From NCBI GenBank assembly GCA_043228905.1, contig JBHGNT010000021.1:10602001-10666000 (forward strand): 64,000 nucleotides of DNA, read 5' to 3'. Origin of the DNA: Azolla caroliniana (taxonomy: Eukaryota > Polypodiophyta). This document shows, piece after piece, positions 57,798-64,000 of the stretch. The position numbers and the translations under genes were made by a program. Under the pieces are notes generated by a model. The model saw only the letters and a list, made by a program, of their open reading frames with translations, did no database searches and had not been told where the DNA came from. How positions within the stretch are numbered: the first letter of the stretch is position 1; every line of letters starts with the position of its first letter.

Positions 57798-58859
57798 CTA
57801 GAAGTGCTCCGTAGGCTCCTCCTCTATTTCCTCCTCCTGAGCTCCGGCATTGAGTTTTGCCGCCAAGGGGTCCACCTCTCGATTCACCGGTCGGCGGAGT
57901 GTGACTTTTACGGGCCGTGCCGTTGGTTCCTCCTGCGCCTCCGTTGGGCGCTTCCGGCTGCCACTTCCTGCTGCCGCCTGGTCTGCATCCGCCACCTTTC
58001 TCTTACTGGCCTTAGAGGCCAACAACTGTTGCCGTTTGGAAGCCGTCCTTGGGGTGCCGTCCGGCACTCTTCCTCGCTTCTTGGGCTGGACGGTCTGAAC
58101 GGGTGGCACCAGCAAGGTGAGCCACTGCGTTACGGCATGCCATATCCTTCGTCCGTCTCGGCCTTCTTTGCCGTCTTTGCCTCTGACGATCTCGATCGCC
58201 GCACACAACCCGTCTGCGATCAATACCGGCCAATCCACCTTGATCCCTTCATAGGTGGCGATGATCATCCCTGCCCGGTTCTGCGGCATGACAGGGGATC
58301 TAGGGTATACGTGGCCGTATTCATGGAGCACACGAGCAATTTCGCGGAACAGCATATCTCCGCCGCCCTGTGTCTGATAGCCCTTGCTGGCTAGAGAGTA
58401 CTCACCAAAATACCTGATGAGTTGCTCCGGGGTTGGATTGTCGATCGTGAGTATGCCTCCCTCCGGAAGGCCTGTTAACGCTCGAATCGCCTCTGCCGTT
58501 ATGACCTCTGTATCGATTTCCTTGATCACTTTGTCGGCTTCTTTGTGTGGCGGTACTTCCATCATCATCAGGAAGCCCTCGAGCCCGTGTTGCTTCAGCC
58601 ATGTCTTGGCGGCTTCCGACAGCGTTTGCGGGTCCATTTTTGTGTCGGGGTCGGACTGCGGTGGCGAGGATGGATGGTGATGAGAACGGGGTTGAGAAAG
58701 AGAGGGTTCAGAAGGTGGGGGTTCTCTGTGCGCAGGTTCTCTTCTGATAATCTTGCAGCGTTTCGGTGCTTCTGTGCTCCTTGGTTCGCGAAAATAGAGG
58801 GTCTCTACACGCAATGGTTTTTGTCTGTGCATTCTGGCGCCTTTTTCGAGTTTGTGCAT
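57798..58859 (-). CDS. extra ORF downstream of pol in gypsy H
   Basis: A 353-codon uninterrupted frame lies after integrase and in the same direction, ending TAG. The first Met is at 58859; a second, MDPQTLSEAAKTWLK at 58637, could be the true start and would give about 280 residues. The middle (about residues 80-230) reads like a folded domain (ALTGLPEGGILTIDNPTPEQ, EGIKVDWPVLIADGL). The C-terminal third is basic with several nuclear-localisation-like clusters (KKRGR, SKRQQ, KASKRK, SRKRP) and ends in an acidic patch. No signal peptide or membrane segment is visible, so it is not an obvious envelope protein. Related extra ORFs with plant-mobile or transposon-protein domains are known in plant gypsy elements, but I cannot assign this one. 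Confidence 0.7.
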   Translation of the reverse strand: MHKLEKGARMHRQKPLRVETLYFREPRSTEAPKRCKIIRREPAHREPPPSEPSLSQPRSHHHPSSPPQSDPDTKMDPQTLSEAAKTWLKQHGLEGFLMMMEVPPHKEADKVIKEIDTEVITAEAIRALTGLPEGGILTIDNPTPEQLIRYFGEYSLASKGYQTQGGGDMLFREIARVLHEYGHVYPRSPVMPQNRAGMIIATYEGIKVDWPVLIADGLCAAIEIVRGKDGKEGRDGRRIWHAVTQWLTLLVPPVQTVQPKKRGRVPDGTPRTASKRQQLLASKASKRKVADADQAAAGSGSRKRPTEAQEEPTARPVKVTLRRPVNREVDPLAAKLNAGAQEEEIEEEPTEHF

Positions 58860-59009
58860 GTCGCGTACTTAAAATAGCATTATGTCCTATGGTGGCGCTT
58901 TAAATGCCCACTACGCACCTTTTCGCTCCACACTCTTTCATCCATTCATTCCTCGCTTTTGCATGATTGTTTTTTTTTTTTTTCTGTTATTATTATTATT
59001 ACTGTGACG
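58860..59009. other. spacer between integrase and the extra ORF
   Basis: It contains a poly-T run near 58971-58983 and TTATTA repeats on the plus strand, i.e. an A-rich leader just upstream of the extra ORF in sense. Confidence 0.5.
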
Positions 59010-60587
59010 TCACATGTCCGTTGGTCCTCCCGGACCCTTACCGGCCACATTCTCTCCGGTTACCGGCCTGCCGTCACTGCCATCTTCGTGGTTGCCGCCG
59101 GTCCTTTGCTCAAACGGGTTCTTAGGCATCAGTCCTCTATATGCCTTTAACAGGAATCCATTCACCCATTTGCCCAGCACTTCGCCGGCAAGTGTCCCCA
59201 ACTGGTAGGACCCATTATACTCCCGTGTTAGCCAATATGGTCCGCTCCATCTAAACCTTAGTTTACCCGGCATCTTGCCCATCCGGGTTTGGAATACTAG
59301 CACTGGTTTGCCAATTGCGAACATTTTTTCGTTACCTTTCCTGTGTCGGTCGACGAATGCTTTCCGTTGCCGTTGCTCTAATTCTAAATGTAGGATGCTG
59401 GCCAACCGTTGTTCCTCCAGCTCACACAGCGCTATCAACCTTATTGTCTCCGACTCCTTCTCGTTCAGCCGTTCTCGTAGCTGAATCCGTAAGCTAGGTA
59501 CTTGAAATTCTACCGGCATGACCGCCTCGAGTCCGAACGCCAACCGGAACGGTGTTGTTCGGATGCTTGTTTTGTATGCCGTCCGGTATGCCCAAAGCGC
59601 GCTATGTAGCTTTGTGTCCCAATCCGTCCGGTTCTCGTTGACGATCTTCCGAAGGATGTTCTGGAGCGTCTTGTTTGTTGATTCCGCTAATCCGTTCGCC
59701 TGTGGATAGTACGGTGTGCTTCGTTTGTGGACCACGGCATAGAAGGTCGTTAGGCTTTCCACCACTTGTCCGAGAAAGTGCCCCCCTTGGTCACTTATCA
59801 ATTCAATGGGGCATCCGTAACAGCACCAGATATACTCATATAGAAACTTTGCCGTTGACGCAGCAGTGTTATCCCGTAAAGCTTTGGCCTTTACCCATTT
59901 CGTGCAGTAATCCGTAGCAACGATAACGTACCGATTACCCGTTCTCATTGCCGGTGGCTTGAACGGTCCTACAAAGTCCAGCCCCCACTTTTGGAATGGC
60001 TCGAGTGGTAGTACCGGCTGGTGTGGCATACGAGCCTGCTCCGTTGGCTGGCCCATTCTCTGGCATAGGTCACATTCTTTTGCGTACCGTACCGCATCTC
60101 TTAATGTCGTTGGCCACCATAGGCCACTTTGCCATATTTTTCTAGCTATCGCATCTCCGGCATAGTGACCTCCGGCAACTCCGCAGTGGGCTTCCCTCAG
60201 TATCAGTTCCTTTTCATCGCTGCGCACCGCCCGTCTCCATATGCCGTCAGCTCCCTTGTGATACAGTGTGTCTTGCAGTAAGCAGAAATGTCGGCTTTGT
60301 ACCGCCAGGCGTTTCCATTCGTCCCGGTTCAACTCTTCTGGAGGCAGTCCTGTGCTCAGAAACTGGTGCATATTTGTGAGCCACTTGTCTTCCTGGGCCA
60401 CCATCTCATCTGCTGCCGTCTCCGTAGTGACTCGAAACAGCTCTGCATCCAAAAACTCATCCGGTACTCCGTCACCCGTCTCTCCGGACTCCAATCGGCT
60501 TAGGTAATCCGCTACGGCATGCTGTATACCGGGTCGGTGGAATATTTCAAACTCGAACTCCTGTAACAGTAAGGTCCACCGGGCCAA
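59010..60587 (-). CDS. gypsy H integrase (and RNase H end)
   Basis: A 525-codon open frame. It starts with the end of RNase H (ARWTLLLQEFEFEIFHRPG, VADYLSRLE). The HHCC zinc finger follows (H-C-G-V-A-G-G-H, then CDLCQRMG), then the catalytic core with D in WGLDFVGPF, D in LISDQGGHF and E in NGLAESTNKTL. The C-terminal part has the GPY/F-like RFRWSGPYWLTREY and reaches the stop at 59010. All catalytic residues are present. It inserts the element cDNA into host DNA. A frameshift near 60590 separates it from the upstream RNase H. Confidence 0.92.
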   Translation of the reverse strand: MARWTLLLQEFEFEIFHRPGIQHAVADYLSRLESGETGDGVPDEFLDAELFRVTTETAADEMVAQEDKWLTNMHQFLSTGLPPEELNRDEWKRLAVQSRHFCLLQDTLYHKGADGIWRRAVRSDEKELILREAHCGVAGGHYAGDAIARKIWQSGLWWPTTLRDAVRYAKECDLCQRMGQPTEQARMPHQPVLPLEPFQKWGLDFVGPFKPPAMRTGNRYVIVATDYCTKWVKAKALRDNTAASTAKFLYEYIWCCYGCPIELISDQGGHFLGQVVESLTTFYAVVHKRSTPYYPQANGLAESTNKTLQNILRKIVNENRTDWDTKLHSALWAYRTAYKTSIRTTPFRLAFGLEAVMPVEFQVPSLRIQLRERLNEKESETIRLIALCELEEQRLASILHLELEQRQRKAFVDRHRKGNEKMFAIGKPVLVFQTRMGKMPGKLRFRWSGPYWLTREYNGSYQLGTLAGEVLGKWVNGFLLKAYRGLMPKNPFEQRTGGNHEDGSDGRPVTGENVAGKGPGGPTDM

Positions 60588-61110
60588 TTTGCTGGTGAGT
60601 GAGTGCTGAATGATCTACATGGAAGGAAAACTTCCTTCCCAATAAATAGTGCCGAAACTTTGTCACACTGTAGATCATTCCTAGAGCTTCCCGTTCCGTG
60701 GTAGAGTAGTTCCGTTTTTCTTGGGATAGCTTCCGGCTGGCATAGTACACTGGCCGGTACCATTTTGGCTCCGTAAGCTGCATAAGTACGCTTCCGATTG
60801 CGATGTCGGAGGCGTCCACGAACACGTGAAATTCTTTACTCCAATCCGGAGGCTGTACTACCGATACCTGCGACAATAGTACCTTGAGGGCCTTATACGC
60901 CCTATCCTCAGTATCAGTCCACTGGAATGGTGTCCGATGTACGGCGGCATGCAATGGTGTAGCCAAGTCGGCCAAGTATCGGAGCATCCGGCTGTGCCAC
61001 CGGATCTGGCCTAAGAACCGGCTCAATGCCTTTGCCGTTGCCGGCATCGGTGCTTCTAATATGGCTTTCACTTTGTCCGGGTCGACTGCTATACCTATGT
61101 CCTAATAAAG
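60547..61110 (-). CDS. gypsy H RNase H domain
   Basis: The frame shows RFLGQIRWHSRMLRYLADLA, then FHVFVDASDIAIGSVLMQ, YASRKLSQEKRNYSTTEREA and KFSFHVDHSAL, the standard Ty3/gypsy RNase H series with D and E in place. Small deletions at about 61100 and 60600 shift the frame against the RT before it and the integrase after it, so the polyprotein is broken at two points. Confidence 0.9.
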
Positions 61111-62893
61111 TTCCACTGGACACGCCAAACACACACTTTGCCGGATTCAAGCTTAGCCGGTACGCTCTACACTTTTCTAGACAAAGACGGAGGTGCTGAA
61201 AATGGTCCTCCTCCCGGCTATAGACGACGAAATCGTCAAGGAAAACCTGCATAAAAGCCGGTATATATTCACCAAAGATTTCCATGATGATTCTTTGAAA
61301 CGTTGTCGGTGCCGTTTTGAGTCCGAACATCATTACCACGGCCACAAATACCCCCCATTCGGTGACGAATGCCGTTTTCTCCTGGTTGTCGGGGTGCATC
61401 CGGATCTGATTATACCCGCTGAATCCGTCTAGGAAGCTATAGACCTCATGGCCGGCGACGGCATCCAACACTCCATCTGTGAACGGAAGTGGAAATGCAT
61501 CCGTTACCGTAGCTGCATTGAGTTTCCGGTAGTCCACGCAAACTCGAATTTTTCCGTTCTTCTTCGGTACGACTACGATCAGGCTCAGCCATGTCGCTTT
61601 CTTTACCGGACGGATAAAGCCAACTCTTAGCAGTTTGTCGATTTCTTCCTTGACCTTGGCAGCATAATTGGGATTCATTCGGTACCGTCTTTGTGCCACT
61701 GGTTTTGCATCCTTGCTCAAATGCACTTGATGCTGGTATAACTGAGGGTCGAGTCCTCGCATGTCTTCGTATGACCAGGCGAATACGTTGCGAAATTCGG
61801 TGAGAAGTGTTATCATCGCCGTTTTGTCTCCGGACTTCATCTCCTTGGCAATGTGCACCGGTTTTGCTTCGTCCGTGGTGCCTAAATTCACCTCTTCCAG
61901 TTGCGATGCTTTTACGCGCTGTGAAACGGCCATTTCCCGTTCCAACGCTTCCTGCGCTTGCCGTAACTCCCGGATTGCGTCTTTATCCGGTTCTGCTTCC
62001 GCCTCTTCCGGTTGCGGTAAATACGGTGCTACGGCTTCGGCAATGTCAATTTCGAAGAGGGGTATGATCTTCGGGTTTTCCTTCAGGTATTGAGCTTCTT
62101 CTTCGTCCGCTAACCCTTCAAGCATGTTGACGCATTCCACATACAACGGTGTACATTCCTTGCCAGTGCTCGTCCTTGGCTGTGTTGGTACCCGTACCTT
62201 GGCTTTTCCTCGCCGGAAGGTAATTATATTTTTCTGCCAATTCTGTTTGATATGTGCCATTTTCAACCATGGCCGCCCCAACAATAGTGGGTATGCGCCT
62301 TGTGCCTGTAATTGTAGCACTACGGCCGAGATGTGAAATGTATGCCCGCCGACAGTGACTTCTAATTTCCGTATTAATCCTGTCGGCCGCACTGAGCTTG
62401 TATCGGCCATCCGCAACCAGAACGGACACGGCTCCCACTCGTGGATTCCTAGGTCCTCACACGTCCGGAGGCTTATTACATTTACCCCAGAGCCTCCGTC
62501 TATAACTGTGCCGGGGAGTTCTTTCCCATTTACAATGGCAGTGATTACCGGACTGCTGGTGTCTACCACTGTTGGTCCCTCCTCCGGATTCGAGAAGAGT
62601 ACCGGTGCCGGTGATGGTTCTCCTGCCTTCATGGCTGTTTTCAGTCCTTCCGTGAATCTAGGCACGAGTTGTAGGAGTCTTCCTAGTGGTAACGTAATCT
62701 GGCATTCTTGCAATGCCTGCCATGTCTCGTTCTCGGAGTGACTACCGCTAGCAAGCCCTGCGGTGTTCTCCTTTTGCTGCTGTAAGTCTGTGAAATTCTG
62801 CTCGTTCGCTTTCTTTACCCATTCCGTTGCTTGTTTGCGGATGGTCTCCTGTGTCTCCCATTCTTTGGCCATGCCCTTCGATCTTGTGGTCAC
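60914..62893 (-). CDS. gypsy H protease and reverse transcriptase
   Basis: Reading from just after a UAG (62894-62896), the frame has the retropepsin TVIDGGSGVNVISLRTCEDL, with D-G-G in place of the usual D-T/S-G, and PLLLGRPWLKMA. Reverse transcriptase follows with QRRYRMNPNYAAKVKEEIDK, VVPKKNGKIRVCVDYRKLN, FLDGFSGYNQIRM and FGLKTAPTTFQRI; the catalytic box is VFLDDFVVYS. It is open through LLGH near 61100, where a small deletion shifts the frame. The product makes cDNA from element RNA in virus-like particles. Confidence 0.92.
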   Translation of the reverse strand: MTTRSKGMAKEWETQETIRKQATEWVKKANEQNFTDLQQQKENTAGLASGSHSENETWQALQECQITLPLGRLLQLVPRFTEGLKTAMKAGEPSPAPVLFSNPEEGPTVVDTSSPVITAIVNGKELPGTVIDGGSGVNVISLRTCEDLGIHEWEPCPFWLRMADTSSVRPTGLIRKLEVTVGGHTFHISAVVLQLQAQGAYPLLLGRPWLKMAHIKQNWQKNIITFRRGKAKVRVPTQPRTSTGKECTPLYVECVNMLEGLADEEEAQYLKENPKIIPLFEIDIAEAVAPYLPQPEEAEAEPDKDAIRELRQAQEALEREMAVSQRVKASQLEEVNLGTTDEAKPVHIAKEMKSGDKTAMITLLTEFRNVFAWSYEDMRGLDPQLYQHQVHLSKDAKPVAQRRYRMNPNYAAKVKEEIDKLLRVGFIRPVKKATWLSLIVVVPKKNGKIRVCVDYRKLNAATVTDAFPLPFTDGVLDAVAGHEVYSFLDGFSGYNQIRMHPDNQEKTAFVTEWGVFVAVVMMFGLKTAPTTFQRIIMEIFGEYIPAFMQVFLDDFVVYSREEDHFQHLRLCLEKCRAYRLSLNPAKCVFGVSSGTLLGHRYSSRPGQSESHIRSTDAGNGKGIEPVLRPDPVAQPDAPILGRLGYTIACRRTSDTIPVD

Positions 62894-63985
62894 CTACTGC
62901 AGGTCTGCCACCTCAGGGACTACCATATTTACCGCCGGTCGTTTTTCATAGCTCTTCACCGGGCATTGGTTACTATAATGGACTTCCTGTCTACAGTAGT
63001 AGCAGTAGGCTTTCCGGGCATTGCTAGATTCGGCATTGTCTGTTGTACCCGGGGCAGGTCCTACGGTACGCGCGGGGTTTTGTACCGGTTGGCTACTTGG
63101 AGCGCCTTGTTCCGGATCCCGGGGGTAGCCGCCTTTTCTAAAATGCCGTTTTTTGTTAAAGCTCTTCTTATTACGGTACTCTTGACGGGGTTGCCCGTTA
63201 TATCGGCCGTATTCCTCCCGTTGCTGATGATACCCGGGGGAGTGTTCCCGGTCGTACTGTTCGTATCGTCTATTGTAATCCTGGTGCCGATCATGCCGGT
63301 CATAGTTATCTCGCCGATCACCGTACCGGACATCATTTTCCCGTCGCTCGCCGTACCGGACATTATTTTCCCGTCGCTCACCATATCAGACATCATTTTC
63401 CCGTCGCTCGCCATACCGGACATCCTGTGCTGGTCGGTCACGGTCCATTCGCCGCCAGCGTTCGTCTTCTTCATCCCGGTTGCTGCGTGGCTCAATTTGT
63501 CGGACGGGCGGTGCTTGCCGAGTCAACAGATTATACTCGCACCTATCTGTCGTATGGCTCTTGGACTGACAGATTACACATTGCGTCCTCATAGTGCATT
63601 CTAGAGCCGAGTGTCCGGAATTCAAGCAGGTTGTGCACTGTATTGCTTGCCTAAACCGGAGGTCTTCATCGGACGGTAACGCCCGTTGAAGTGCGCCCAG
63701 TGTGAGCCAGGAGCTTGTCTTTTCCATCTCTTTCACCCGGTCAATGACCTGGTCGATGGTACTTGTACGGAAATCGATTACCGTGCAAACCGTGCGTAGG
63801 GGTTCCTGGAGCGCGTTTAGGAATATCGTCCGTAATTCCTCCTCCGGGGGTGGACGGGTAAGCTGACTATGCATCCGTTGAAACCGGATGACAAATTGGG
63901 GAATGCTCTCCCCTGCCTCTTGCTGGATAGTATAAAATAAGCCTACCATTACGGTCTGGTCCACCTCCTTTTGAAAGAAATGCAT
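62894..63985 (-). CDS. gypsy H gag with three zinc knuckles, 5' end beyond window
   Basis: The capsid-like part reads FYTIQQEAGESIPQFVIRFQ, SQLTRPPPEEELRTIFLNAL. Two knuckles follow, C-T-T-C-L-N-S-G-H-S-A-L-E-C and C-V-I-C-Q-S-K-S-H-T-T-D-R-C. An arginine-rich 10-residue repeat comes next, then a third knuckle C-Y-Y-C-R-Q-E-V-H-Y-S-N-Q-C near 62975. One TGA inside the repeat (63386-63388) stands where the other copies have CGG. The frame ends at UAG 62894-62896 and pol continues in the same frame. Confidence 0.88.
63321..63424 (-). repeat. 30-bp tandem repeat in gypsy H gag
   Basis: Units start at 63321, 63351 and 63381, with a partial one at 63411. Each encodes RYGERREND(V/N) in sense, giving a basic/acidic 10-residue repeat between the second and third zinc knuckles. 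Confidence 0.92.
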
Positions 63986-64000
63986 GAATTTAGCTTTTAA

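Larger units (their letters stand above)
34185..64000 (+). mobile_element. Copia element D, shattered by four direct insertions or nests
   Basis: The pieces of D are: LTR part 1 (34185 to about 34515), LTR part 2 (about 44900-45301), primer-binding site (45304), gag part 1 (45317-45762), gag part 2 to integrase (55913-57109). The gaps are filled by a LINE, element E and gypsy H. The remainder of D would lie beyond H, outside the window. Reading order and frame contexts match across each gap, which is the main evidence. Confidence 0.75.
57110..64000 (-). mobile_element. gypsy element H, truncated by the window end
   Basis: It begins TGTTAACCCTTCGGGCC at 57110 inside the integrase of D. On the minus strand the order is gag, protease, reverse transcriptase, RNase H, integrase (gypsy order), then an extra ORF and the 3' LTR. 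The 5' LTR and gag N-terminus lie beyond 64000. Only a few lesions are visible in nearly 6 kb of coding sequence, so H looks like the youngest insertion in the window. Confidence 0.9.

Noticed and set aside
57527-58394. Plus-strand frame of 279 codons with Leu/Cys runs
   Set aside because: It is antisense to the gypsy H extra ORF and its spacer and is explained by CAG/CAA-type repeats.

Overview
This window looks like nuclear DNA of a seed-free land plant with a large, repeat-filled genome, most likely a fern; a hornwort or Isoetes-like lycophyte is also possible. Three things point there: GT-AG introns, dense nested LTR retrotransposons, and a plastid-derived block. That block still carries ndhK and ndhJ at full length but with ACG start codons and internal stops. 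C-to-U and U-to-C changes would restore every one of those codons, which is the signature of the bidirectional organelle RNA editing known in hornworts, ferns and some lycophytes. The species assignment is inference.

Layout. About 333-1690: plastid insertion (ndhK-ndhJ, minus strand). About 1900-5002: a decayed, intron-containing gene on the plus strand that joins a ParB-like domain to a beta-class amino DNA methyltransferase; this is the most unusual gene here. 5003-11464: mostly decayed non-coding DNA with an LTR/PBS remnant, a 39-bp tandem array and a relic of a Copia reverse transcriptase. 11465-12072 (minus): a candidate intact host gene of three small exons, predicted to encode a 96-residue secreted His/Gly-rich peptide precursor.

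13264-26724: a Copia element (A) whose body is split by a plus-strand Copia element (B, 14389-19629, TSD ATAAG) and a minus-strand Copia element (C, 21175-25103, TSD ACCAC). Its 3' LTR carries a 652-bp hAT-type MITE (25752-26403, TSD CTTGTACC). 26725-29180 is repeat-poor. 29183-31604 is a truncated Copia element.

31605 to the end is one Russian doll. A gag-protease element (R) is split at 34185 by Copia element D. The 5' LTR of D is split by a LINE, and the LINE is split by a gag-only GC-rich element (34610-40168). The gag of D is split by Copia element E (45763-55912), which itself holds minus-strand Copia F (48374-52739) and solo LTR G (54571-55113). The integrase of D is split by a minus-strand gypsy element H (57110 to beyond the window). 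H is the youngest-looking element: its pol is nearly intact, and it has an extra 353-codon ORF downstream of integrase, where envelope-like genes sit in some plant retroelements.

Apart from the peptide gene, nearly all coding sequence is transposon pol/gag or pseudogene. No CRISPR, rRNA or intact tRNA gene was seen.
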